Origin: Chiridota heheva
Lineage: Eukaryota; Echinodermata; Holothuroidea; Apodida; Chiridotidae
Length of the DNA stretch: 64,000 nucleotides
Assembly (NCBI GenBank): GCA_020152595.1
Contig: JAIGNY010004601.1
Location: 82,501-146,500 of the forward strand
Direction of reading: 5' to 3'
Shown: positions 43,156 to 54,035 of the stretch, one piece after another
Numbering within the stretch: the first letter of the stretch is position 1
Layout of the letters: the number at the start of each line of letters is the position of its first letter
Made by a program: the position numbers and the translations under genes
Notes under the pieces: generated by a model
What the model saw: only the letters and a program-made list of their open reading frames with translations
Database searches by the model: none
Told to the model about the DNA's origin: nothing

Positions 43156-43358
43156 TTAAGAGACCTCCGTGGTCTAGTGGTCGAGCCTTTGGTTTGGCAA
43201 GCTAGCGTCCTGGGTTCGATAGCTGGTCAGTCTTCAACCAGTGCTCCACAGCTGGGTTATAAAAGAGCGGTGGGCATCTCGATGTTGATGTTCTAGCTTA
43301 GGATGTTTGTCGGGATGTTAAACCTCCAACCAAACCAAACTAAACTAAAACCTACTGA
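43156..43358 (+). mobile_element. tRNA-derived SINE
   Basis: The A-box-like TGGTCTAGTGGTCGAGC is at about 43171 and the B-box-like GGGTTCGATAGC at about 43213. It ends GTCGGGATGTTAAACCTCC followed by an ACCAAAC-type tail. It is arranged head to tail after the first SINE. Confidence 0.75.
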
Positions 43359-43433
43359 AAATCAAAAATATCATGAAAAAGAAAATCTTAAACATCAATT
43401 TGAAATAAGGAGGCACCTGCTTTTAAATAGACA

Positions 43434-43556
43434 AATGAGTCATGTAATGAGTCATGTAATGAGTCATGTAATGAGTCATGTAATGAGTCATGTAATGAGT
43501 CATGTAATGAGTCATGTTATGAGTCATGTAATGAGTCATGTAATGAGTCATGTAAT
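43434..43556. repeat. 12-bp microsatellite carrying ten TGAGTCA sites
   Basis: Ten copies of ATGAGTCATGTA. Each contains TGAGTCA, the consensus site of AP-1 (Fos/Jun) proteins, spaced 12 bp apart. It lies about 560 bp downstream of the SRCR stop codon. Whether any factor binds it is unknown. Confidence 0.95.
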
Positions 43557-43660
43557 CATGGGTTTAGTTATTTGCATAGATATTTAAGGAACTCGTGACA
43601 AAAATATAATGAAAACAAATTCATTAACATCAATTTAAAATTGAGAATTTTTGCAATAGA

Positions 43661-44497
43661 AGTAAAATAGCTTCCCACAATACTTTGCTGTAGATTTATT
43701 GTTTTATTAAGATGCAAACTATGTAAACACTTTCAGTGAACCCACCATACTGTTAATTAATTTACTGTACTGCTTCAAAAGATATTGTAATATTAATTTG
43801 TTGCTGAATTTGAAGAACATCATTCAAAGAATTGCAAAAGAAATCTTGGTCTTTCTTTTACTACATCACATAATTTGATGTAATGAAAGATGGCAAGCTG
43901 TAGGAAATTTGTATTTTCATACTTGAATGCTCTTTACAAAAAGCAAAATCAAACATGTTTTTCATTGTCACAAGTCCTTTAAGATAAGGTTGTGTGTAAA
44001 ATAACTTTCCCATGTACATGTAAATTTAGGATCAATATTTCTGTACGTATAGACATTTTATGGGAAATTTTGAATTTTTATATCAATTTATAATCATCTT
44101 CTATATCTTTGTCAGGCAAAAACAGGTTTGAACTAAAGACCATCTTATTGGTTAAAATGATAATTTCACAAGCGGTTAACCAGAGGTTTTGGCCCTTTTA
44201 CTTTTTCATAATTGGGTAACAATTGTTGAAATATTGCTGCATAGATTTTGCATGTATCAAATGATCTTGGAATACTGATTGGGCATGCAATGGAGGTGGG
44301 ATTAAATTTTTAAACTACTGCTCATTATTTCATGCTCCTCTTTTTTGGTACATTTTGAAGGTGTTGTTCACAGTTGTTGGTTCTATGATACCATTGTGGT
44401 TGGGGCAGTTCATGTAAATATAGTTCACTATTCCATATGTACAGACCAATTTGAGTATTATTTTGTGGGGAAATTTGGGTCAGAATATTCTGTATTT
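43661..44497. other. No gene seen
   Basis: A+T-rich flanking sequence; part may be the 3' UTR of the SRCR gene. No AATAAA was recognised here. Confidence 0.4.
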
Positions 44498-44628
44498 GGG
44501 CCATTCCGCAGTCCGTCACGTAGTTTACAGACTGCAGAATGGCCCTAGCAGATACCTGGGAGACCCCAGGGGTCTGCTAAGGCCATTCCGCAGTCCACCA
44601 CCTAAGTCACAGACTGCGGAATGGCCTA
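44498..44628. repeat. Three consecutive hairpins (palindrome cluster)
   Basis: Hairpin 1 (44498-44545) pairs GGGCCATTCCGCAGTC with GACTGCAGAATGGCCC, one mismatch. Hairpin 2 (44546-44579) pairs TAGCAGA with TCTGCTA and CCTGGG with CCCAGG. Hairpin 3 pairs GGCCATTCCGCAGTC (44581-44595) with GACTGCGGAATGGCC (44612-44626), a perfect 15-bp stem. The outer arms of hairpins 1 and 3 are copies of each other. Confidence 0.93.
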
Positions 44629-46045
44629 TTTACTTTTTGCATCATTTTTCTGGTTTTGACTGGCTTTTCACCATTGTGATGAAGGGAAACAGATTAGCTG
44701 TTACTCACTAGGAATATCCTAAAACAATTTGAACCTTAAATATAAGATATTTGTATTCATGTAACAAAATCTAGTTCTTTCAATCTGTGTTGTTGTGTCA
44801 AACATATCGCATACTCTAATTGGTATTTTTGTACTTTATTATTTATGTAAATATTGTCCTTGGCATGTGGTCTGAATATGACATATGTTGCAAGATCTCT
44901 TACAATGTTGCTGAGATACTTTGAAAAGTATCTTCATCTTTCCATTTCTTTGTCAGGTAAAACATGTTGGAAGTTAGGATCAACTGGCCGTAATAATTAA
45001 TTCTTTGATAGTAATTTTACTAGACATTTGTTTTTATGAAGTTAAAACTCCTGGAAGGTAAAAGATCAAAAGCTGAGAGTAAGTATTAGTACAAGAGTGA
45101 GAAACATCAGGGAATGTTACATGAATGGGATTTAAAAAATGAGTTAGCAGAAACCTGGGAACAAGTAGATGGATAAGAAAGGCATTATATTAAATAACAA
45201 AGATAAAAAAGCCACTGGGGACTTGCTGAGAAAGCTGCCAGAAGATAATTTAAGAGTAAAAAAAATTAGGGCACTGCAAAATAGACGTGAAGGGAGAGGA
45301 CTGAAAGTATAGAGAGAGTTTTTGAGTTATGGGGTCAGTGTTTTGCTGTCGCGGCGATCAACCAATCAGCGATCGATGGACTAGAGGTGAAAGGAGGCCG
45401 ACCCGCATTGGCAAATTCCGAACAATTTAGCTTCTGGAGGCCAGTCTGTTCCATAGATTGGTAAACTCATTTTACCCAGCATGCACCTGTTGGGGGTACA
45501 TGCATCCTATGTGCCATAGTTACCATGCTGATGCCCATGATTTGAGGGGGGAACTTGCCCCCCCCCCCCTTCTCCCTTCCTGACACACACTTTTTTCTAA
45601 AATTGTATCTTTCGTATGGTGATTTTTTGCATCTTAGCGTGATTTTGTGGTTTTGTCCGCTCACTTTGACATTGCAACCCACTTTCGGAAGGCAAACCCT
45701 GATATGTTGAAATATTGGTGTAAACGAGTTAATGCAGTGGCTATTGCTGTAGAAGTTGTATGCATTTTTAGTTGTAATCTGAGACTTGAGCACAAAAGAA
45801 GAGAGTGAATTATAGAATACCAGATAAAGGAGAATACCTATAAGTGTCTTTACCAAGCCTTTTTCTTTTCAAATATGATTTATATTTAATTATCAATTGA
45901 AAGGTATAGTGTCAACCTTTATCTCCGTTTATATTTTGAAAAATATTGTAGAAAGTGTGAGCTTCTACATCATTGGTTTTCATTTTGTTATGAGGTTTGT
46001 TAAACATTGTAAAATTTAATATATTCGTATATATTTGTGACTATT
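44629..46045. other. No gene seen
   Basis: Mixed sequence with a poly-C tract at about 45560-45572. The minus-strand frame at 45467-45856 has no domain. I see no exon or RNA gene. Confidence 0.4.
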
Positions 46046-46049
46046 TAGC

Positions 46050-46110
46050 AGAATTGGTAGAGCACCAGTTTTCCAACTGGAAGGTCGTGGGTTCAATCCC
46101 TGATATCACT
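46050..46110 (+). repeat. tRNA-like sequence (SINE head or tRNA relic)
   Basis: TAGCAGAATTGGTAGAGCAC fits a pol III A box and GGGTTCAATCCC a B box, at tRNA spacing. CCAGT and ACTGG could pair as an anticodon arm but leave a six-base loop, and there is no good acceptor stem. It is therefore not a functional tRNA gene. Confidence 0.6.
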
Positions 46111-46234
46111 ATTTTTTTTCATGTGGCTTTTTCCATGCATGTAGAGACGGATGTTGTTTTTATAGTACAGCAAACCAAAATGACTGATTTGAATTTCAAG
46201 AGTACTGTTCATCAAAGAGACTAATCATTTGGAA

Positions 46235-46514
46235 AAATCCTAGTATAGCGGTAAATTGCTACATACAGTGTAAGGAAGCCTATTTACCAGGTGTTTCCTA
46301 GATTATCGTTTTTCATCATTTATTTTTTTAATTCTTGAACTAAATTTTCATTTTTAAAACAAAGATTTACCAAGAATATTATCATTTCCAATTATTTTGA
46401 ACAAATTTATACAATTATAAAAAATTCTTTAAATTTCAGTTATTTTGGTAATGGAATAAAGTTGTATTACAAGAAACACATTTTTCCAAAAGTTGTACAG
46501 CTACACTAGGATTT
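46235..46514. mobile_element. MITE-like element, copy 2
   Basis: The left end AAATCCTAGTATAGCGGTAA and the right end GTACAGCTACACTAGGATTT are the same family as 41378-41737. It is about 280 bp and lacks the internal 39-bp array. Confidence 0.72.
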
Positions 46515-47205
46515 GACCAATCACTATTATAAACACTCAATGCACCAGTTCACAATTCTAGTCTGCTCATGCACATAAGTACTTTTTACCAGGGATTTGT
46601 TATTTGGGGAGTTTTACCTTCAAGTAAACAAACTAGACGAGCACACAGTAAGTAAACATACAACGAGCGCACAACAAAATTAGGAAGACATGGGTTTTTT
46701 CGATGACTTAATATTACCTAGAGTACTTAAAGTTACATAACATTACGAAAAGAAACAAATCAAAGCGACAGAATTTTATATAAAGTGACTCTAAAAATTC
46801 GTTATCGTTACAGTCAATAGGGAAAATTGTTTGTTTATTTTCAACTGAAAATGGTGGATGGATCTGTGAACTGGTGTGTTGTTTTTGTTATAGCTTTGAA
46901 ACACTTTTCAGAGACTGATTGTGTTTGCTGCAGGACTGACACTCACAAAACCTGAAGGTATAGAAACGAGTAGAGGCAAGTTAAGCTTTATTGCATTACA
47001 ATCATTTAAAAGCCATCATAGTAGCAAAAAAATCATCACAATCAGTTAAACATTGACTATTTTAAAGATTGTTTAAATCTCAAGCATCAATTTGCACATT
47101 TTATGTAAAATTTGTGATATACTTTAGGGTGACCTTGGTATTTTCTCTTGTAATTTTTTTGAAGTGGTGCAACAAATTCTGACCAGGAATTTTTAACTCT
47201 TTGCC
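46515..47205. other. No gene seen
   Basis: A+T-rich sequence without recognised elements. Confidence 0.4.
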
Positions 47206-47213
47206 ATATGCCC

Positions 47214-47338
47214 CAGTGGCATAACTAAGGGGGCAGCCTCCCCCTGATAAGAGGGGGGGGGGGCCATGACAAAAATATGTCGCTACACCTATATACTTAG
47301 GGGCCCGCATGGCCCGTGAGGCCCTAGCTATGCCACTG
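47214..47338. mobile_element. hAT MITE, 125 bp, with perfect 8-bp target duplication
   Basis: Starts CAGTGGCATAACTAAGGGGG and ends CCTAGCTATGCCACTG, good inverted repeats. ATATGCCC is found directly outside both ends (47206-47213 and 47339-47346), the 8-bp duplication expected of hAT transposons. No coding sequence. Related to the MITE at 5726-5867. Confidence 0.92.
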
Positions 47339-47346
47339 ATATGCCC

Positions 47347-47779
47347 CCAATAAAATTCTAGCATTAAATTAAAAGAACTACTTACTGATTTTGAGTTGTC
47401 CTACATGTACCAGTCATACATTACAAATTTTGTATGAATGAAAAATTGATAAAACTTTGATCAGCTATAACTCAAAACTACAAGTGCTATTTTTAAACTT
47501 TAAAACCCGAAAACTTAAGGACTGGAACCTTAGGAGAGGCTTATTGTATATGCTGCTATACTGATAATACTAATGTAAAGAGGCTGGGTTTTTATTTATA
47601 TTCAAACAAGCTGATTCTATTTTTACTGCATTTTGCATTACTTTACCTGAAAACAAAAATAATTTGTTACACTCCAGCTAATGTGTAAACAGCTCTAGTC
47701 TGATTTTTTTCCCTTGATTATTTTTAAACAAGTTTAGCACCACATTAAGCTGAACTTGTATTGGGGACATTCTGGGGTA
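47347..47779. other. No gene seen
   Basis: A+T-rich spacer before the 27-bp array. Confidence 0.4.
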
Positions 47780-48643
47780 TTACAGATGTCGCTGTTACTG
47801 CAGGTATTGCAGATGTCGCTGTTACTGCAGGTATTGCAGGTGTCTCTGTTACTGCAGGTATTGCAGGTGTCCCTGTTACTGCAGGTATTGCAGGTGTCCC
47901 TGTTACTGCAGGTATTGCAGGTGTCCCTGTTACTGCAGGTATAACAGGTGTCCCTGTTACTGCAGATATTGCAGGTGTCCCTGTTACTGCAGATATTGCA
48001 GGTGTCCATGTTACTGCAGGTATTACAGGTGTCCCTGTTACTGCAGGTATTGCAGGTGTCCCTGTTACTGCAGGTATTGCAGGTGTCCCTGTTACTGCAG
48101 GTATTACAGGTGTCCCTGTTACTGCAGGTATTGCAGGTGTCCCTGTTACTGCAGGTATTGCAGGTGTCCCTGTTACTGCAGGTATTACAGGTGTCCCTGT
48201 TACTGCAGGTATTGAAGGTGTCCCTGTTACTGCAGGTATTGCAGGTGTCCCTGTTACTGCAGGTATTGCAGGTGTCCCTGTTACTGCAGGTATTGAAGGT
48301 GTCCCTGTTACTGCAGGTATTGAAGGTGTCCCTGTTACTGCAGGTATTGCAGGTGTCCCTGTTACTGCAGGTATTGCAGGTGTTCCTGTTACTGCAGGTA
48401 TTACAGGTGTCCCTGTTACTGCAGGTATTGCAGGTGCCCCTGTTACTGTAGGTATTGCAGGTGTCCCTGTTACTGTAGGTATTGCAGGTGTCCCTGTTAC
48501 TGCAGGTATTACAGGTGTCCCTGTTACTGCAGGTATTGCAGGTGTCCCTGTTACTGCAGGTATAACAGGTGTCCCTGTTACCACAGATATTGCAGGTGTC
48601 CCTGTTACTGCAGGTATTACAGCTGTCCCTGTTACTGCAGGTA
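47780..48643. repeat. 27-bp minisatellite
   Basis: About 32 copies of a 27-bp unit, GTATTGCAGGTGTCCCTGTT + ACTGCAG, with a PstI palindrome in most units. Frequent variants are ATTACAGG and ATTGAAGG. Because 27 is a multiple of three and the unit lacks stops, open frames of about 280-310 codons appear on both strands (for example nine-residue repeats GVPVTAGIA and TPAIPAVTG). None has a convincing start, signal or context, so I do not call a gene. Confidence 0.95.
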
Positions 48644-48892
48644 ACTAATTGTGATGACATCAAACGTCATTGATTTATTTTAAATTACCAATTGATATTC
48701 TATTATAGAGTTAACATAGAAGAGAAAATCCTAGAGTGATCAATCTCAAAGCGATTTTGCTGGGATATTTATAAAAAATCTTATCGGAAGTAACCTGCAT
48801 CATGGAGAGCTTAGGCTTTGATTATAAATACATGTACATGTGGTTGAGTAATAAATCTAATTAGAATTTAGCTGCATCATGGAGAGCTCAAG
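48644..48892. other. Spacer between two arrays
   Basis: Unique A+T-rich sequence. GCATCATGGAGAGCTYARGCTTTGATTATRAATA occurs twice (about 48797 and 48871) and looks like the founder region of the next array. Confidence 0.5.
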
Positions 48893-49768
48893 CTTTGATT
48901 ATGAATATAGAGCTCAAGCTTTGATTATGAATATAGAGCTCAAGCTTTGATTATGAATATAGAGCTCAGGCTTTGATTATGAATATAGAGCTCAAGCTTT
49001 GATTATAAATATAGAGCTCAAGCTTTGATTATGAATATAGAGCTCAAGCTTTGATTATAAATATAGAGCTCAAGCTTTGATTATGAATATAGAGCTCAAG
49101 CTTTGATTATGAATATAGAGCTCAAGCTTTGATTATGAATATAGAGCTCAAGCTTTGATTATGAATATAGAGCTCAAGCCTTGATTATAAATATAGAGCT
49201 CAAGCTTTGATTATGAATATAGACTTCAAGCTTTGATTATGAATATAGAGCTCAAGCTTTGATTATGAATATAGAGCTTAAGCTTTGATTATGAATTTAG
49301 AGCTCAAGCTCTAATTATGAATATAGAGCTCAAGCTTTGATTATGAATATAGAGCTCAAGCTTTGATTATGAATATAGAGCTCAAGCTTTGATTATGAAT
49401 ATAGAGCTCAAGCTTTGATTATGAATATAGAGCTCAAGCTTTGATTAGGAATATAGAGCTCAAGCCTTGATTATAAATATAGAGCTCAAGCTTTGATTAT
49501 GAATATAGACTTCAAGCTTTGATTATGAATATAGAGCTCAAGCTTTGATTATGAATATAGAGCTTAAGCTTTGATTATGAATTTAGAGCTCAAGCTCTAA
49601 TTATGAATATAGAGCTCAAGCTTTGATTATGAATATAGAGCTCAAGCTTTGATTATGAATATAGAGCTCAAGCTTTGATTATGAATATAGAGCTCAAGCT
49701 TTGATTATGAATATAGAGCTCAAGCTTTGATTATGAATATAGAGCTCAAGCTTTGATTAGGAATATAG
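48893..49768. repeat. 26-bp minisatellite with a 286-bp higher-order unit
   Basis: About 34 copies of a 26-bp unit, AGAGCTCAAGCTTTGATTAT + GAATAT. A variant block starting AGACTTCAAG occurs at 49221 and 49507, 286 bp (11 units) apart, and is followed in both places by the same order of variants (GAGCTTAAG, GAATTTAGAG, CAAGCTCTAATTATG). A segment of eleven units has therefore been duplicated. Confidence 0.95.
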
Positions 49769-51149
49769 TGCTGGACATGATTCTCATAACTAGGACTACA
49801 AAAAGGAAGTTGTTTGTTTACCTTCCTCCGCCGCCCCTAACTAGCTAAAAAGCAAGGGCGCCTTTAAAAAAAAAATCCCTATGCTTTGTAAAAATCCCTA
49901 CAAAATGGCACGGCAACCTCTTTTGCCTGTTGACTGTTGCTGCAGAGAAAATGAAGAGCTTGAGAATACTAAGTTGTCTTGCCTGTTTGTAACGAGTGTG
50001 TCAGGCAAGGGAAAGAAAATCCTAAATCACAGAAAAAAACATGAGTGAGACACAGAAAAAAAACATGAGTGAGATGTAAAAACTGAGCAAAATAAAAGGA
50101 ACCAACAATCTGATAATGCAGTCATGTGTTTTAATTCTGTTTTGTAAATGTTCTTGATACTTAATCCTGATAGAGTACAAAAAAAATTAAAAGATTCACC
50201 TGCCCCCATCCTTTACAATTTTCCACAAGAAAGGGCAAACAAACGATTTGTTGTAGGTCCCATCTTTGAAAATGTAGTTTTTCATGGTATTTAATCATTT
50301 CTTGAACCAATGTTTAAAAAATGTGTAATGTGGTGTATTGAAATGTTGCAAGAGAGTAGGGTATATATTTGTCACATGGTGTGTGGGTTGTGGAGTTTTG
50401 TATTCAAAATAATGTATATTTTGTCACACTTGTTTTCTATATATCGAAAAGAATGTAAGCAGCATTGTAAATCAGACAAACATTACTGTGTGCTGAAGAA
50501 GACGAATGTAAGGTTGTTGCGAGTACAGGCTTTAAAACTTAATAAGTGGGGAAGAAGAACTTGAAAAACTTTTGTCCAAAGAGATATTTAAGTTTTAAGT
50601 GTTCATATATGTATATTATCTTTTTGTTAGCAGCAGGTCTTGTCTTTTGTAAACGCATTTAAAGTTTTTTTGATGATTTATCAACATATTATACCAGAAC
50701 TTTCTTGAATACCATTTACATATAAATAATTATATCAATAGTTGGTGTTTTGAAATATTCTTATATTTGATCATGGTATGGTAAGGCTTTATACAAGAAT
50801 TGTAGAATATTGATGTACCTGTATAAAAACTGTTTAGATCTTTTCCTAATTTTTAGTCATAAAATGCTAAAAACTTTTAGGATTATAGACTTTTTTACAG
50901 CATGCAACGTGTTGAGAGCAATGTGAATACCTTTCTGTTCTTTCAAAGTTTCCATTCTAAGCACTTTTCTACCTAAACTTTTTCACCTTCATTTTTTGGG
51001 ATTTTCTCTTTGTAGTGGATGGGTGTGTACTTTCTGTATGGTTGTTCCTTGTTATTTTTTCCTTCCGATGTGACCAGGCCTTCACACCCTTTTCGATACA
51101 TGTACAGTGGTTCTCGTATAGTAGTTCCACAACTTTTTTTCTAGTTGTC
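49769..51149. other. No gene seen
   Basis: A+T-rich. The 84-residue frame at 50310-50564 is cysteine-rich but has no domain, signal peptide or homologue that I recognise. I do not call it. Confidence 0.4.
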
Positions 51150-54035
51150 TCAGCTAGTCTCCCGGCCCTTGGTATTTTTTCCAACATAACCAAACACTTC
51201 TGCCTTGACTATCCCTGTGACCTACTGTACTTGCTACCTCAATTAACCATTCCTTGCCCCAGTCCCCAAAATTGTTGACATAAAAGTCACTCCCCGGGCC
51301 ATAGCACCATTCCTTGAACTCCAGCAAAGGCGTCATCAGAACCAGAGACATTTGCCTACTTGACCAATGAAGACTTCGTTGAGGAACTTACAGTACCAGC
51401 CAACACATCACTGAGGCTCGTCATCTCGTCCTCAAGGGAGACAGTGGAAACACCCACCAATACCATCTTCCTGACTTTTTTCACACCAAGTCTCCCCTCT
51501 TACATCACTGCCGAATTCCAGTCGCCCCTTATATTCCCAACCCTCTCCGTTTTTATAAGTGCCAGAGGTATGGGCATGGGCAGAACTCCTGTCGCAGCCA
51601 AGCACACTGTGGCAACTATGAAGCCCCGGACCATGACAGCGCCTCCTGCACCAACACCCCACACTGCACCAATTGCGACGGTACTCATCCACCCAACCAT
51701 CCCTCAAAAAAGACTGCCCCACCTGGCTTCAGAAAAAACAGATATCAAAACTGAAAACCCTTAATCCTAGCACCACTTACTTGAAGGCTAGGAAGTAATT
51801 CCTCGCTTCCCTTCACACCAAACTTTCCTACACGAGCACAGTCTCCTCAAACACCTCCCCCCCCCTCCCAACACAATTAAAAAACCCTAAGCACCCCCCA
51901 ACCAACTAAAGATGACTTTAAAACTGCCATCAAAAACAGGAAAAAAGCTCTCAGAAACATCAAAGAAACCTGACCACCCACAACCTCAACCTCGTTCGCA
52001 TCAGCCGTGCCAAAGCCAGGCACACTATCAAGGATAGTAAAAATTACACTTGGAACAACTTCCAACTTCTCTCACCACCAACACCCCCACTAAAAAGATT
52101 TGGAGTATGGTTAATAGTTTCCACGGCAGGATGGGCAATTGTCTCTCATCTCTCCTGGAATGGGAATCGTCTCACCGGGAAAAAGGATATCGCTAACCAC
52201 CCCTTCAGCAACATCTCATTTTCAGTCAACTACCCCAATGCTTTCAAAGCCAAAAAAGCCCGCGACGAAACCCGGAGTATTACCTTTTCCTTCGACAACA
52301 CTGAGCTACAATACCCCTCTCACCCTATCTGAATTCAAGCAAGCCATCCATGACACTGGCTGCACCTCCATGGGCCCAGATAACATTCCCTACCAGTTCC
52401 TGAATCACCTCCCCAACAAGGCCACCACTACCCTACTCACCATCCTCAACCACATTTGGTCCTCACACTCCTTTCCCCCTATCTGGAGGACAGCTACAGT
52501 ATTGTCACCCCTGTCCCTAAACAGGTGGAAGACAGTACCAAGCCCTCCATCTACCGTCCCATCACCCTTACCTGCGGTCTCTGTAAAATTATGGAAAGGA
52601 TCATTAACCAGAAACTAAACTGGTTCAGTTATCCCTAGACCAGTTAATTACGCTTCGACACCGCTATCTGGAAATCCTTTGCAAAAAAGGAATACCTTAT
52701 TGCCATTTTTTTCGACCTCGAGAAAGCTTTTGACACTACTTGAAAATATGGCATTATCTGCAAACTTTACACCATCAGCCTCGGAGGCCACCTTCTCATC
52801 TTTATGCCGAAAAGTTTCTTTCTGGGCCTACCCGCACCTGGGTTGCAGTAATCCTGAAAACTCAGGTATGACAATTACCAAGCAGACTTCCTGTTCAGTG
52901 TATTGTTTCCACGCAAAACAATGATTGTTTATCTGCCATTCCTATGCATGCCACAGCCAAAAGCTTAAGGCAATTTGTGTGTATAAGATTACACAAAGCC
53001 AGAGCTAAAGAATCAAGGCACTTTTGCAAACTCATTAGGTACCCCAATTTCTCCACCCTCTTTGATAGTACTAAAACCATATCCCCTCCCATAAACTTAT
53101 GCAATAAATCAGACCTCTTACATCTCGGCATCAAACCCCCCCCCCCCCTCTCACTCTTGGCACCTTCTCTGGCCCACTTTTCCTTCTTGGGCCACCCCTC
53201 TCCCTTCTATCCACCTGGGCCTCTCCACTCATCACAAAACTCACTCCAACCTCTTTATCAACCTCCACAACCAAATCAAAGACCAACTCTCAAACTACAC
53301 CTCCATCTATACTGATGGATCCAAGAAAGGTGACAAGACAGTTGCTGCCGCTGTCATCCTAGACATCACCCTCAGTAGCAAATTTCCTGACTACTCATCC
53401 ATCATTTCAGCCGTGGCAAAGGCCTTCCTACCCACCCTCAACTATATTGAGTAATCCCTGCTCAACCACTTTGCCATCTTCTCAGACTCCAAGTCTGTCC
53501 TTTTATAACCCATGTCCTACCTCCGTAAACTTCTTTCACCCACCTCTGCAGGAAAACGTCCACATTTCCTGTCTAAGAATAGGTCACACCCACCTCACTC
53601 ACTCCCACCTCCTTACTGACCACCCTACCCCCACCTTCTTACTGACTACCCCACCCCCCCCCTCTGCAACTATTGCCATTCCCCCCTTACAGTCCACCAC
53701 ATCCTCCTTGCTGGCCCCTGTACAACTTTCCCTTAAAACTCCATAGCCAAGCTCATCCAGAAAAACCCTCTGTATAAAATTATCTCCTTCCTTCATTGTG
53801 CCTCCCTCTACAACCATATTTAGTCCTCCTCTCCCACCCTCTTTTACCCACTTCCTCTACCTACCCCCCATCCCTCTACCTACCCCCTCCCCCCTTCCTA
53901 CTTCTTTTTTTGCACCCCTGCACTTCCTCTCTGGGTCCCAGCTTCCTGGCTGTTAGTTCCTGTACTTCTCTCAGACTCCTATTTTCTTTTCTTCCTACCT
54001 CTGGAATAATATGACCTCTCAGGCACAGTTCTGTA
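51150..54035 (+). mobile_element. I-like LINE with ORF1 and ORF2 parts, internally deleted
   Basis: The left part is ORF1. A frame with PTNTIFLTFFTPSLPSYITA near 51450-51510 is followed in another frame by a gag-type zinc-knuckle region (YKCQRYGHGQNSCR, CGNYEAPDHDSASC, CTNCDGTHPPNH at about 51555-51700). From about 51910 the sequence resumes in ORF2 after the endonuclease, which is missing. RT N-terminal pieces (MERIINQKLNWF near 52590) follow. The YVDD box is absent; about 200 bp of unrelated sequence (52805-53025) lies in its place. RNase H pieces (YTDGSKKGDK near 53310; SDSKSVL near 53485) and the 3' UTR end near 54035. It is inactive and on the + strand. Confidence 0.83.

Larger units (their letters stand above)
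42874..43660 (+). repeat. Duplicated 3' flank, first copy split by SINEs
   Basis: TTTAGTTATTTACATAGATA at about 42889 recurs as TTTAGTTATTTGCATAGATA at about 43562. CAAAAATATCATGAAAAAG at about 43363 recurs as CAAAAATATAATGAAAAC at about 43600. In the second copy the two blocks are adjacent. In the first they are about 430 bp apart, with SINE sequence between them. The duplication therefore came first and the SINEs later. Confidence 0.7.

Noticed and set aside
46050..46110. Functional tRNA gene
   Set aside because: A and B boxes are present, but the anticodon loop would have six bases and there is no convincing acceptor stem. A SINE head or relic is more likely.
47734..48663. Open frames of about 280-310 codons on both strands (CNTCSNRDT-type and GVPVTAGIA-type repeats)
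   Set aside because: The 27-bp array lacks stops in several frames on both strands. No start context, signal peptide or flanking coding sequence supports a gene.
50310..50564. 84-residue cysteine-containing open frame as a small secreted protein gene
   Set aside because: No signal peptide pattern, no known domain and no splice context. The length is within chance for this composition.
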